A stretch of DNA of 64,000 nt from Sipunculus nudus (GCA_026874595.1 CM049307.1:34948862-35012861); one strand, 5' to 3'. Shown: positions 49,937 through 58,937, numbered from the stretch's first letter. The notes: generated by a model from the letters alone, not told the origin. A program made the numbers and translations.

Positions 49937-52900
49937 CAACTCATAATACAGCTTATATTTATTACCACACAAAACCAGCATGTGCCTCATTTCCAAATCA
50001 TATTTTTTGTCATATATAACAGCTGAGCGCCATGACCCATGGGTCCCTTATTCTTATTGCTAGTGTGCTGATTTTCCTTCATTACATGGACTAGAAGGTA
50101 GACTTGGGGTAAAACATAGTGTTATTCTTCTGCTCTAATAATGTTAAACTCCAAATCACGGAGATTTATGCCAGATTGTTTCTTAAACAGTGATATTGCT
50201 CCAAACTTCAAATTCATCATCATTTGGAACCCTATTTACCAATAGACTTCAAGGATGAAGATTGCTATAACAGATGTTATATTTAAGTCCACTGTCTTGA
50301 ACATAATGACCAGCGCCTAACTAGAGTTGATATAACACCATTCTGTGTGTGTTTTAATCAGGAGAGCTCCACCTGACACCAGTACAGACCATTCTACAGA
50401 TGAGACCAAGCTTCTCCTACCTGGACAGAAGTGACAAGGGGAGGCCAGAGTCAGGAGCAGGGGATGCAGCAGGTAACAGAGAGTCTTAGTAATAGAAGAC
50501 TTTACCTTCAAATGTAACATAGGGAGTGCTCCTGGGTTATACTTCTGTATTACAACCAGGAACACTACATTATTAATATAATAATGTTTTGCTTATAAGT
50601 CCCCAACTTAAGGGGGGAGGACTACTAAAATGGTCTGTGTCTGTCCATCTGTCCGCCATCCATCTGTCCCGCCCAAATTGGGTATCACTGATGCTATACT
50701 TTCTAGTTAAACATATGGCATATGGGACAATTTGTGCCTCCTGGCCCTTGTTCTTTTATCACTTTAATTAGCTTTTCATGGTGACCTAAGAATATCAGGT
50801 ATCAAATGAATTATTATTCACTGTATAATATTCAGTATTAAATAGTGACAGGATCAAAGATTATTTTCCTGTTTGATGGTGTAAATGAAAATTATATCTC
50901 ATGTCCAGAGAGTTGCAATGTTGAAGATGTGAAGCAGTGGGCATGTCAGTCACTGGAATTGTTTAATTTATATTAATGTTGCATGGATATACACCAGAGT
51001 TAGCTATACCTGGAATTTATTTGATACATTGATAAGTTAAGTTTGACATTAAACAAGTGAAACAGAATGATGTAAAGAATAGTGGTAGTTATGTTCCTCT
51101 GTACTATATTCCCAGTGTCACATCTTTTTGTGTGCAGAACAGGGGTTTCCCTGCAATAACAGTACACAAAGAATATCCCTTTTTGATAGCTTGCCTCTCA
51201 AGACTTACAACACATTTACATCACTTACAGAGCAAGATGAAGAGCAAGATGAGGCCAAGCCGGTTATGGTGACATTTGCTCGGAGAGAAACGGAAGAAGC
51301 CAAGGCTCGGCGGCTGGCATCATATGAACACAAACAGAAGCTTGAACGTGAAGAGCCCTGGGTCCATTGTGAGCACCATGAACCCACCGACCCTATAGCT
51401 GATGGTGAGAGGGAGCTGCTGCAGTGTCGAATAGCGGGGGATACCTCCGAGTTCCAGATGCCTGCTGAAGATTACCTCGAAAAACTCCTTCCACAGTTGT
51501 CAGCTGAAGAAAAGTAGGCTGTCTGGTTTACAACTTGCTGTGTTGACCCTGATTTGCTTATTATTCATATTTTTATATGCCTATAGTTTTATAGATATAG
51601 TTTGTTAACTTGCTGTTTAATATACACATTTATTTTTTTATGGCATTTTTTAAAATTTATCTTCAGGACCAGTTTTACAGAGTTTACTACTTGTAGATTT
51701 ACTCCTAAAGCATGAGGGGAAATTAAAAAAATATTGAAGTAGCACTTCACATCAAGTCATATACAGACTGATAAGATAAATATAAAATATTCACATTAAA
51801 ATAATTTAAAAATCTGGTTTGTTTTGTACATACATTTGATTGTTTATTTTTTTCAGAGAGAGAGTTGCCATGCCCTCCAATGTTGTGTCTTTGGCTGATT
51901 TGAAATTGTTACCACTTGGGGACCAGGTGAAAGCCTTGCTCACCAATGGTATGTAAATTATATTGTAAAGGGATATGTTCTGTTGATGTATAGACTTATG
52001 GCGCACTTACTGTTATCACACAGAATCTTTTGTCTGTTATTAACAAGGAAATTCTGAGTAGTCACCTAACTGACTCAAATATGCAGATTTTATTTTCTTC
52101 TAGACCCTTGCAGTGAACATTTAAACAATAGGACAAAAATATGATTTATTTTAAGTATTCCCTGTCAGAGACTGTGTTACAATAACAGAGGCTTGTGGTA
52201 AGAAGCCCTTCAACATCTTAATAAATAGCATGCTGTTGAGGAGGTATGCTGATACTACTAGTGTCGTCATTATTTTGATCAACCAGTGAAAGAGAGCCTT
52301 TAGTGTTATTGATCAGTAGGTTGATCTGCTGTGCATTATTTGTATATTCTGTATTTCAGCCAAACTGATGCGTTTCAGTCAGCTGATGGGGCTGCTTCCC
52401 AAGGATACAGACCAGACAGCAGTGCTGAGAGCTGTGCAGCAGGTGGCCATATTGGTCCAGGGCTGTTGGGTGGTCAAAAGGTAATCATACATCTGTCTAA
52501 TTAAGTTTGAATCTTATTCTTAAAGGCAACAATTGTATACTGTGGTTGCCTTCTTATTTGCAGTGGCTTCAAATTCGCGTTATTCACGGTTGCCCTGTGA
52601 AAAACAAAATTTAAACTATGTAGTTTTGAATGCATACCAAGCCATGAGCATAAACTTCAGGAACTGCTGATAGGTGGCGACATTCATGATTAATCATCAG
52701 ACGAGTGGTGTCCATCAAGCCTGGTGGATTTACTTTAACTTGAAGTGATTCAGGGAGAATATTGGGGCCCATTAATAATAGTATGGTTTTGCTTTGATGG
52801 GAAAACCATGACTTTTTGCATTTTTTCCTGCCGCCCAGCACATGACTGTATTTAAAGTGTCAATGCACATCCACTCGGCAGTAATATTTTAAAGTATTTA

Positions 52901-55900
52901 AGCAGTTAAAAAATACAGGCGTGTATGTTTTTCTCACTGTGTTTTACCTGTATTACAATTAATGACCCCTATCTGATATATTTGAAGTGTATGTGTGCCA
53001 AGCTGTAAGACATCCAGAGGCACTTAAAATGAATATTTAATTGTAGGTACTTTTTCACATTGTGCCGTATTTAGTTATTGTTAATGAATAAAGAATGCTA
53101 CCTAAAGTAGTGAACATAGCTGCTAGGGTAGCACCACCTTGTATCCGAATAAAGGACTAATCCTGATGTCACAACCGAAATCCCACGAGGCGCCGAACTA
53201 TGTTTGATACCCTTATCAAGAAAGTTTCCCTAAACTAATTACACATTTGTGTAGTCACAGGTTGTTTTTTCTCAACTTTACTGACATGTGGGTTGTTTTG
53301 ATTGAGACTTGGCCTTAACTAATTACAGCCAGCGGGGTCAGTTCTTCATGCATGCGTCGGCTCATCCATCTGTGACTGATGAAACATGCGATATCAGACA
53401 GAGAAATAGTGGGCCTATAATAGATAATAGTGAAATCAGTGATTTATGAAATAATTTGGTCACTACATTTTAAAGTTTTATATTTGATAAATAAGATAAA
53501 CTACTACACTAATGACAGAGCACAAAAAGGAACCCTGTGAAAGTTTTAAAATAAGAAAACTGCCAAAATTCCAACCCGCCGATATAAAAGCAACCACAGT
53601 AAGCCCTTTTTTCACTAAAATTCTTTCAATTCAGTTTGTTTTACTTTGAAATATGATTATTTACTACTACTGGTTGTAATTGCTGTGCAGTCTTATCATT
53701 ATTCATGTCATTATTCACACTGTAACTATTATTTGAATTAATTCTTTTTTAATGAATATTATTTTTGCAGATATCAATATTAATATTGTGTTGTGTAGTT
53801 TTTTTCACCACTCTCAGTTGATTGTACACTCGCTGTAAAGTAAATGGTAAAGTATATTTGAGGTCGGACTTCTTTGGCTGACCAAGGGAAATAATTATGG
53901 AGGATTGTTGTTGTTAAAAAATATTTAATTTTATAAATCTTTTCCTAAAAGAAAGCATCTGCTTCAAGTATGATTTGTTTGCTTCAGTTTTATATGAATA
54001 TATTACAAATTGGTTAAATAATATTGGTTTCCGCAGTGATGTACTCTACCCAAAAGATTCCTATAGTGCCCACAGTGGTATCCCAGCAGAGGTGCTGTGC
54101 CGAGCAAGGGATTATGTGGTAGGTGTGCTTTCTGGTGCATGGAAGAAATTAAATGTGATAATGTGTGTTTTCCTGTACTATAGCTTATATTTCCCCTTGT
54201 TTCTGCCTGTTTCTGCTGTAATAACTTTTATATGAGTTCATTAAATGCTTCCACACTGTCATTCCTGTTTCCCACTCAAATTACACTTATGCCCATACAC
54301 ATATGTTGAAATATAAATTGAAAAGCACAAAAGGTATTCATAATTAAAAAGTTGGGTGTGAAATTAATGAGTAGAGGTCAGACAGCATATATCAAATCTA
54401 TAGTGTACAAGTAATCAGGTGTATGGTCACACAGGCCATAATGACATACATGTTCGTATAAATTGCTGAATGATCCCAACTAGTTAAACAATGAAAAGGT
54501 TCTGGTTCACAGTGGTTCCAGTTGAATTCTAAAATTTGATCTTTAATCAAATGGTTATATATTTTGAATGACTGATAGATCTTCATTATTGTGGAGAATC
54601 TCTGCATATTACCCATACAGTTTATGTACATATATGCTCTTGTAGCTGTGGAAATTCACTCAGACAGACTGTATCAGCAGAAAAGAAATAACCAATGTGA
54701 TTAAGGTAAGAGAAGATTTATCAGTCAAATCAGCAATTAATAATACTCTTTAAAGTATTATGATATAAAATAATGAAAAGAGTTAGTTAGTTAAAGAATC
54801 TTATAAACTGGTCTCATTATGCATCATATTCTTTTATCTGAGTTGCTGTTTTGCCTATTTAAGAGGAAAAGCTGTACATGACTGAAAAGGCTTAGACATT
54901 CTTCTGATGTTAAACAGAAGCTACAGTTATAGTCTACTATTGTCTGGTTGCATCTAGCAAATCTCTTCCTCAGCCTTTACTGGAACTGTTAAAACTAATG
55001 TGATAGGATAGTCTGCAGTTATGAGTGATACTTTCATATTTTGTAATGGCAGCTAAGTGATATTTCTGCATTAAATCAACACAATAAATGTTGAGGGAAC
55101 AGTTGATCTAAGCTTCATTTGAAAGTTAGTTTGTTCTTATTTTCTATATAGATTCCAAGTGAAGACCTGAAGGACATTCTCTCCCAGCTCTCCCGTTACC
55201 ATGTCAACAAAGGATGGCAGTATGCTCTTAGTTATGATGATGAATTTGTCAATAGGTTAGTTTTCTTGTTCTCTTTCACTCATTTTCCTTCAACTGTCAT
55301 ACTTAATTTGAGTCATTAGCCTTTGGTCTAAAATGTGTTTATATATATTAATTTGTATATTTTGGAAAGGATGCAACAAGATTATGGAAACAGAAACTTA
55401 GTTATTATTAGGGCCCCGTTTGACAAGCGGTGCCCTATAATGATCACAGTGTCAGTCTGTCCTTCCATCAGTGACACTTTCTTTTGCGCATGATAACTCA
55501 ACAACAACATACTTCAACTTTCCCTAATTCACAGGGATGATTGGTACATACAAGGGCTCCAGACCTATTGAATAACAGACCTATAAAAAAGGAGTGCCCT
55601 ATAGTGATCACTCTGTCTGTCTGTCTGTAATATTATCTATTCAATAATGCACTCTGCGGCGCCCCTGAGGACCATCGTCCGATTACATCTAGTTTGCAGT
55701 TAAACTAGGGGATATACTTTCTGTAATATACTGTCAACTGCATAACCAGACCCATTGGTCATTTAAAAAGGTACAGTCATGCAGCTAACTCATAGTAACT
55801 GTGTAAGTCCTCAGAGATAAAGTGTGTATATTACAGGCATATTCATGCTAAATATTATCGTACAGGTACTGAAAATAAGTGCAGCTATAAGATTTGTAAA

Positions 55901-58047
55901 TGATAAAGACATTGATCAGCGGTCTCAGTGTTCTAATGAGACTGACAAAGGTAAAAATTAAAAGAGTATCAGATTCCATTATGTCATCAAACAAAAATTA
56001 ATGTGAAAAGTATTTGCATCATCAAACTTAACCATAATATACACACATACATACAATGTGTTATCTTGCATATATAAGACAGTTGTCCCTGGTGTATAGG
56101 GTACTTTAACACCTATGTTTTATTTGTATTATGAACTTTTCTTTTGGTATTGCTTAGGTATCCTGAGGTTGTACAGAGACAGCAGATGATTTGGGATGCC
56201 AAGTCAACTCAGCTCATCAAGGTCCTTAACCTCAGCAACCCTGACAAGAAAAAGAAAGGTCTGCAGCAAACAAATTCGTTAACCATACAGTATAGATAAT
56301 TAAAATACATGATTACACTCTTGTTTATGATGTAAGAAATGAAATATAACTGAGTATGTATTAAGTTTTAGTCTAAAATCAAACTTGACAAATGTGTAAA
56401 AAAATAGATCAAAGTGCTAAAAAAAATTACAACACTTGCTCTTTCACAGTCCAATACTGTTTATTTTTTAGACTTGGACACTATTGGATATGTGCTTTTT
56501 ATGAAGACATTAGTTAGAATATGCCAGGTTGTATATTTGTTAGTAAAGCTGTCTGGTGATAATTGTTGCTGAATTATGAGCCTTTACATTGGCACTATTT
56601 CAGATCCCATAGCCGGAGCCATTGAGAAGCCCAAACGTAGGCGTACTACCTCCCGATCTCGTCACAAGTCAGGGGAGCGCAGTATGTCTGATCAGAGTGA
56701 TGCAGAAATGGACACTTCTATGAAGAGCCCAACAACAATCCGATCTCAAGATATCAACCATGTGATCACTAATTGTGCCAACGGACCTCACACTGACATG
56801 CTCAGTAATGGAACAAAGTCAGAAACTGATCTGAAATGTGAACTGTTAAAATTTGTGCGTGAAAAACTGACTACTAGATATATACTGTCACTAAGTGAAC
56901 TAAAGCGATTATATACATTACAGTTAGCACAGTGTCCCCCAGGACATATATTATCAACAGGGGTCACTGATAAACTGTTAGAAAGCTGTGTGATAGAAGC
57001 CGGTGGAATAACTCTTAATAACCAGGTAAGTTATCTTTTTGATTGTGCTTCTCATAGTTTGGGATTATTAACTGTTCATAACCAGGTGGGTTATTTTTTC
57101 TGTACTTCTCATAGTTGACATTAATAACTTTTAATAACCAGGTAAGTTACTTTCTATTTTGTAGTTCTTATGCTTAAGGATTATTATAATGAATGTGAAG
57201 TTTTCAGTGTATTATTTCCAATTATTGACACTTTTGAGTTTTATTTCATTCATATACGTCAGTCTTAGATAGGATGTATTATTATGTATTATGTTATACC
57301 CTTGGTCTATCTGTCCAATTGTTAACTTTGTGTCCCTGTGACAACATACCCCGGCTTTGTTGGGTTTTCATGAAACTCATCAAAACTACTTACCATTGGT
57401 AGGTTTCTTCACCCAAGTTCAATTATAGGTATGCTTATTTGGCCTAGTGATAGGCATACAGATGCCTGTGCATAATACTGTGTTGTTCATCCTCTGGAAT
57501 TTCATACATTTTCCCTTGCAGTGGCCTCCTGGTCTTCAAGCTGAGCCTCTGTACGCATATGTCCAGATGGGTGATTCTTTAGATCAGGTAAATGGTTTAC
57601 ACTTAATAAAAATTTATAATTAAGTATCAGAATTGGTAACATGCACAAATATTTGTAAACAGATGAATTTTCAATACTTTGCTGTTTATCTCCCTTGGTA
57701 ACCTTTTTCTTTGAATTAAATGCTTCTTGTGATGTTAAATCTTGACTTTTTTATTTCCAAACACTAAATGACATAGAGTAGTAAATTTAAATTAAAAAAG
57801 TAAATGAGTTTTCACAGTAAATAATACTTATCGCTGATTAAATGTTTTCATGCCCTTATTTGAGAATAAAACACATTACTTCTTGGTTCAAAATAAAAGT
57901 TTATTACATTTGTAAAATTTTCAGGTGAGAGCTGGAGTACTGGCTGCTTTTGCTGGTCACATGAGGTTACGGAGCCAGAACATTAAGAAATCTTTAGATG
58001 ACAAGGGTATAAAAGTTTCAGATCCTGATCTGAAGAAACTGTTAAAG
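30672..58047 (+). CDS. POLR3E: RNA polymerase III subunit RPC5, 16 of about 17 exons
   Basis: RPC5 is a specific subunit of nuclear RNA polymerase III, which makes tRNA, 5S and other small RNAs. It pairs with RPC4 through its N-terminal domain; metazoan RPC5 adds a tandem winged-helix C-terminal extension. Sixteen exons with GT-AG junctions and matching phases encode 644 residues. They are recognisable from the N terminus (EEDDPVVQEIDVYLAKSL) through RPSFSYLD, EEPWVH, PSNVVSLADL, LYPKDS and RDYVLWKFTQ to a C-terminal LSELKRLYTLQLAQCPPGH segment. The start has a good Kozak context (GCCATGG). Human RPC5 is 708 residues; the present model lacks only the last segment (human CCVSYGGMWYLKG), which must lie beyond 64,000. 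Exons 5 and 6 are separated by a 13.5-kb intron stuffed with transposons. Confidence 0.95.
30957..31034 (-). pseudogene. tRNA-like sequence (tRNA pseudogene or SINE head)
   Basis: On the minus strand TGGTCAAGTGG (31027-31017) resembles an A box and GAGTTCAAACC (30979-30969) a B box. Their spacing of about 40 bp suits a tRNA with a long variable region or a tRNA-derived SINE. The acceptor stem pairs poorly, with several G-T pairs, and no clean cloverleaf forms by eye. It lies in POLR3E intron 1, antisense to the gene. Confidence 0.5.
31911..31943 (+). mobile_element. Family A own-3' end, solo
   Basis: GACCCATGGGTC (31925-31936) followed by CCTTGTT is the family A 3' terminus in plus orientation. 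It is preceded by a degenerate CAGCTTAGTGACAT. No matching 5' end is visible upstream in intron 1, so the element is truncated or decayed. Confidence 0.5.
32880..32930 (+). CDS. POLR3E: POLR3E exon 2 (codons 14-30)
   Basis: The acceptor TTATTCCAG precedes IDVYLAKSLSENLFLIQ; the donor is CAG|GTAACA. It is phase 0 at both ends. It matches the human IDVYLAKSLAEKLYLFQ block. Confidence 0.93.
33165..34557 (+). mobile_element. Complete family C element
   Basis: This 1.39-kb element in POLR3E intron 2 begins TTGTATCCGCC (33165-33175) and ends GGCGGATACAA (34547-34557), an exact 11-bp inverted pair at the termini. The 5' end also folds back: GTATCCGC near 33167 pairs with GCGGATAC at 33189-33196. 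The interior has units of roughly 280-287 bp (AAAATCACTCA at about 33521, 33808 and 34087) that carry GGTGGCGCCACC (33612-33623) or variants. GCGTCCGTCTGT tracts recur. There is no coding capacity and no clear target duplication. Confidence 0.65.
34558..34576. repeat. Short perfect hairpin
   Basis: GTAGTCG-CTTGT-CGACTAC directly abuts the 3' end of the family C element and leads into the 159-bp tandem repeat. Its role is unknown. Confidence 0.6.
34573..34882. repeat. Tandem duplication, 159-bp unit
   Basis: Two almost identical copies start at 34573 and 34732 (CTACCTGTATTCTAGTTTTG) and end near CAAAGTGCAGTCTTA. Because 159 is a multiple of three, one open frame runs through both (34566-34856). 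I regard the frame as a by-product, since no protein family is recognisable. Confidence 0.9.
34992..35069 (+). CDS. POLR3E: POLR3E exon 3 (codons 31-56)
   Basis: The acceptor CTTCTTGTAG opens YPVRPAGLTYEGIPKL and the exon ends KPKQKK at AAG|GTAGGA, phase 0. The human counterpart is YPVRPASMTYDDIPHL...KPKQQK. Confidence 0.95.
35360..35475 (+). CDS. POLR3E: POLR3E exon 4 (codons 57-95)
   Basis: The acceptor TTTATAG precedes IEMELSMNTRSPHY and KGEQIAINVD; the donor is CCAG|GTGTGT. The last codon is split after two bases and completed by exon 5 (AG|C, Ser). Confidence 0.93.
36756..36838 (+). CDS. POLR3E: POLR3E exon 5 (codons 95-123)
   Basis: The acceptor TTGTTGCAG precedes NKMDKQVLTSAVAL and the exon ends YAVALYKD at ATA|GTAAGT, a strong donor. 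It matches the human LMDKQ...YAAALYRQ block. One base is left over and completes as AGA with exon 6. Confidence 0.93.
37069..37350 (+). mobile_element. Family A 5' fragment, plus orientation
   Basis: The own-5' end (TTTAAGCTCAGCTGA, motif at 37074-37083), a shortened GTCC tract and body are present up to CTCATCTG. There a second A copy interrupts at a T-run, exactly the kind of T/T site expected. Confidence 0.6.
37351..39118 (+). mobile_element. Family A element nested in the previous copy
   Basis: It starts TTTTAGCTCAGCTGA (motif at 37356-37365), followed by a GTCC microsatellite and the 67-codon frame (37496-37699). A diverged second body module follows (about 38100-38460), then a body segment with a poly-C tract (38759-38770), the complement of the poly-G tract seen elsewhere. 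The 3' terminus was not located, so the end is approximate. Confidence 0.5.
39119..41661 (+). mobile_element. Family A element, part left of the LINE
   Basis: The own-5' motif GCTCAGCTGA is at 39122-39131, followed by a GTCC microsatellite (about 39170-39230), the A body and a second, diverged body module (about 39950-40420) with GAGCTCAGCTCC. The element is split by the LINE at the 15-bp target duplication and resumes at 49950. Its 3' end is at 50050. The LINE-free length is about 2.66 kb. Confidence 0.6.
41662..41676. repeat. LINE target-site duplication, 5' copy
   Basis: AACAACTCATAATAC here recurs at 49935-49949 directly after the LINE poly-A; the first A residues are ambiguous with the tail. 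The match is perfect. Confidence 0.9.
41775..42602 (+). CDS. LINE ORF1, L1 ORF1p-like RNA-binding protein (275 aa)
   Basis: ORF1p coats the element RNA as a trimer and acts as a nucleic-acid chaperone. I start at ATG 41775 (MPPKNKPKAG); the frame is open upstream to 41733 but only with a GTG. Residues about 55-140 are a heptad-rich coiled coil. Residues about 144-215 form the RRM-like core (FNIRVNGIREEKNEKVREKL, then RQIIARFHSRETRNDII). Residues about 216-275 are the basic C-terminal domain. No cysteine-histidine knuckle is present, so the protein is of the L1 ORF1p type rather than the zinc-knuckle type. The frame is intact. Confidence 0.85.
   Translation: MPPKNKPKAGEQTVDAYMLRKHSQVSSEQTELGGDDNTSDMDTQDLSDERCYRNIMAAIKSLQTQVSDTHSSIIEHITKEFETKLRAIETSLDNAHESIEGLKNENESLTEQLRAERSAREEAEKELTEVKQDVLNLKRHTREFNIRVNGIREEKNEKVREKLVDFLHNHNLMPGADKNEICRAKEYTHRTGKRIPGKVRQIIARFHSRETRNDIISRGKRRGEDGRNLVFEDFTKEDYDQRLKALPHMRKAHNEGKRSRFTRGQLIVEGQVISV
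42603..45940 (+). other. Unusually long LINE inter-ORF region
   Basis: There are 3.3 kb between ORF1 and ORF2, with stops in all frames and no long open frame. The first 1.4 kb is apparently unique. From about 44030 to 45240 diverged tandem units follow. The last 180 nt hold a 60-codon ATG frame with hydrophobic stretches (45777-45959) that overlaps the ORF2 start by 19 nt; I cannot tell whether it is translated. Confidence 0.75.
44030..45240 (+). repeat. About 300-bp tandem units inside the LINE
   Basis: The block CACTGAGAAGTGAGATAGATT recurs at about 44177, 44411, 44708 and 45009, spaced about 230, 300 and 300 bp. Longer shared segments include GGCATACATCGCTGTTCTAC, CAAGGATATTTTTACATAAC and TCAAAGATATGTGTGACAAGG. 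A further partial unit runs to about 45480. The units differ by scattered substitutions and indels. Confidence 0.85.
45941..49749 (+). pseudogene. LINE ORF2: APE endonuclease and reverse transcriptase, two lesions
   Basis: ORF2p nicks target DNA and reverse-transcribes the element RNA there. The N-terminal endonuclease keeps its motifs: LNVRGL (N12), LLQETH (E41), VYAPN (Y114), GGDFN (148-150), SRLDYWLI (D211) and SDH (235-236). The RT has LDMEKAFDSL, GVRQGDPMSPYLFILAIE and YADDT (48064 on). A C-terminal CTFC...H...C knuckle lies at about 49381-49434. The frame shifts once near 47205-47225 (a T-run, between KDF and FCKLYSS), and a TAA interrupts at 47443-47445. The rest is open to TAG at 49747. 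Overall length, about 1,270 codons, is normal for the clade. Confidence 0.9.
49910..49936 (+). repeat. LINE poly-A tail
   Basis: 27 uninterrupted A residues at the LINE 3' end; the last few may belong to the target duplication. Confidence 0.9.
49935..49949. repeat. LINE target-site duplication, 3' copy
   Basis: AACAACTCATAATAC, identical to 41662-41676. Confidence 0.9.
49950..50050 (+). mobile_element. Family A element, 3' end right of the LINE
   Basis: This completes the element started at 39119. It has CAGCTGAGC at 50020-50028 (inverse complement of the 5' motif), the perfect palindrome GACCCATGGGTC at 50034-50045 and the final CCTTA. Confidence 0.65.
50362..50472 (+). CDS. POLR3E: POLR3E exon 6 (codons 123-160)
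   Basis: The acceptor TTTTAATCAG precedes ELHLTPVQTILQMRPSFSYLD; the donor is GCAG|GTAACA. The human counterpart is ELHLTPLHGILQLRPSFSYLD. The tail (RSDKGRPESGAGDAA) starts the acidic linker. It follows a 13.5-kb intron. Confidence 0.95.
50473..51230. other. POLR3E intron 6
   Basis: It holds a GTCTGTCC-type tract at about 50637-50672 beside AAGGGGGGAGGACTACTAAA, possibly the end of another small repeat. Nothing else is supported. Confidence 0.5.
51231..51513 (+). CDS. POLR3E: POLR3E exon 7 (codons 160-254)
   Basis: The acceptor TCACTTACAG precedes an acidic EQDEEQDEAK segment, then VMVTFARRETEEAKARRLASYEHK and EEPWVH, matching human ITVRFSRPESEQARQRRVQSYEFL and EEPWVH. The donor is GAAAA|GTAGGC, two bases into a codon completed by exon 8. 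Confidence 0.95.
51857..51948 (+). CDS. POLR3E: POLR3E exon 8 (codons 254-285)
   Basis: The acceptor TTTTTTTCAG precedes ERVAMPSNVVSLADLKLLPL and GDQVKALLTN; the donor is AATG|GTATGT. It matches human VAPSNVLSMAQLRTLPLADQIKILMKN. Confidence 0.95.
52360..52480 (+). CDS. POLR3E: POLR3E exon 9 (codons 285-325)
   Basis: The acceptor GTATTTCAG precedes KLMRFSQLMGLLPKDTD and ends VAILVQGCWVVK at AAAAG|GTAATC. The human counterpart is FANLMSLLGPSIDS...VAMLVQGNWVVKS. It covers the first winged-helix region. Confidence 0.95.
54037..54118 (+). CDS. POLR3E: POLR3E exon 10 (codons 325-352)
   Basis: The acceptor GGTTTCCGCAG precedes DVLYPKDSYSAHSGIPAEVL and CRARDYV; the donor is GTG|GTAGGT, phase 0. It is nearly identical to human DILYPKDSSSPHSGVPAEVL. 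Confidence 0.96.
54646..54705 (+). CDS. POLR3E: POLR3E exon 11 (codons 353-372)
   Basis: The acceptor CTCTTGTAG precedes LWKFTQTDCISRKEITNVIK; the donor is AAG|GTAAGA. It is 60 nt and phase 0 at both ends. The human counterpart is MWKFTQSRWVVRKEVATVTK. Confidence 0.95.
55152..55255 (+). CDS. POLR3E: POLR3E exon 12 (codons 373-407)
   Basis: The acceptor CTATATAG precedes IPSEDLKDILSQLSRYHVNK and GWQYALSYDDEFV; the donor is AATAG|GTTAGT. It corresponds to human AEDVKDFLEHMAVVRINKGWEFILPYDGEFI. Confidence 0.94.
55404..55700 (+). mobile_element. Family D element start
   Basis: In POLR3E intron 12. It begins ATTATTAGGGCC, with GGTGCCCT closing a terminal hairpin (55410-55436), then TGATCAC and a GTCTGTCC tract. 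A second, partial GTGCCCTATAGTGATCAC occurs at about 55592 before another GTCT repeat. The 3' hairpin end was not found, so the right boundary is approximate. Confidence 0.45.
56158..56258 (+). CDS. POLR3E: POLR3E exon 13 (codons 407-441)
   Basis: The acceptor TATTGCTTAG precedes YPEVVQRQQMIWDAKSTQLI and ends in a lysine run. The donor is AAAG|GTCTGC, a weak match to consensus; it is chosen because it alone keeps phase with exon 14. It corresponds to human HPDVVQRQHMLWTGIQAKL. Confidence 0.85.
56604..57025 (+). CDS. POLR3E: POLR3E exon 14 (codons 441-581)
   Basis: The longest exon at 422 nt. A basic, Ser-rich linker (KPKRRRTTSRSRHKSGERS, nuclear-localisation-like) and a low-complexity stretch are followed by the conserved ELLKFVREKLTTRYILSLSE and LKRLYTLQLAQCPPGH segment of a C-terminal winged helix. 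It ends NNQ at CAG|GTAAGT, phase 0. The donor region is repeated twice downstream. Confidence 0.95.
57008..57155 (+). repeat. POLR3E: Triplicated splice-donor segment after exon 14
   Basis: TAATAACCAG|GTAAGTTA at the exon 14 end is repeated as CATAACCAG|GTGGGTTA (junction 57085/57086) and TAATAACCAG|GTAAGTTA (57141/57142). CTTCTCATAGTT-like sequence lies between the units, with periods of 60 and 56 bp. Use of the second donor would add 20 in-frame codons; use of the third would run into a stop. Confidence 0.8.
57522..57587 (+). CDS. POLR3E: POLR3E exon 15 (codons 582-603)
   Basis: The acceptor TTCCCTTGCAG precedes WPPGLQAEPLYAYVQMGDSL and ends at CAG|GTAAAT, phase 0. The human counterpart is PFPPQTAASPDEQKVFALWESGDM. 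Confidence 0.9.
57925..58047 (+). CDS. POLR3E: POLR3E exon 16 (codons 604-644)
   Basis: The acceptor AATTTTCAG precedes VRAGVLAAFAGHMRLRSQNI and ends DPDLKKLLK at AAG|GTATTT, phase 0. It aligns with human HRQVLLEIFSKNYRVRRNMI...KQEVDKVLK. The last exon (human DCCVSYGGMWYLKG) is not found before 64,000. Confidence 0.92.
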
Positions 58048-58937
58048 GTATTTATTATTACTATTATATTATACGTATGATTCAGAAGTATTTGCAGAGT
58101 CAGAAGTTCAGATTTCAATTCTGATTTCATTGTTATATCTCACTTAAGGTCGAAGATCATACCTAATTAATTGACCAATCCATGAACTCTATGTAACCTT
58201 AATTGCATTTTTATTCAATGAATAATCATAAGCATTGGACTAATGAGAAACAAATCAGGTGACTGTAAACATTGTAAAGAGTCAATCATCAGACAAAAAC
58301 AAAATTTGCATAATTTGACAGAGCTCTGTCAAAAAGAACTCGTGTAGTCTCTACCAGAAACTGCATCGGCATGTTTTCCGGGATATTTTTTATACAAAGG
58401 AGACAGTATAAAAAGTTCTAGGCCATAGGTCGTAGGAGCCATTCCTCTGACTACTGTGTAAATAATAATGTCTTACCTGGCATGTAATTTGTATGAGACA
58501 TATAATCCAAAATATTGCAAGACAGTTCATAATGACTGCAACATAATAAAAAATTGAGGACAGTCAGAGTGATACCAGTTGATGATGTCAGTCAATACGA
58601 CTTCCTGCGTCATCAACCTTTGTGATGTCATTATTCTGTTGCAAGCAGCTCTCGCTACCATGGGCATAGAAGACCTGTGTAGGAGTGTTTTGGGGAGTCG
58701 TTATTATAATTAGGTTAAAAGAGCCGAGCATTTGGGCTGTGGTGGATAGGTCAATTAGTTGCTGATCCTCAGTGCATGAACAACTGGTTATTTTCACTTA
58801 TTTCTCTGCATGTCATTGTATACTTCCAATTTTGTCTTATTTTCAAAATATTTCTCATGTTATCTTGATCTCATCGCATTTGAATCCCACAGAATTAACA
58901 GCCCCAGAATTTGCTGTTGAATAGAAAAATCTCATTA
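58048..58937. other. POLR3E intron 16, first part
   Basis: Nothing beyond ordinary intron sequence is supported here. The rest of this intron is filled by the family E element and the Ty3/Gypsy copy. Confidence 0.5.
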
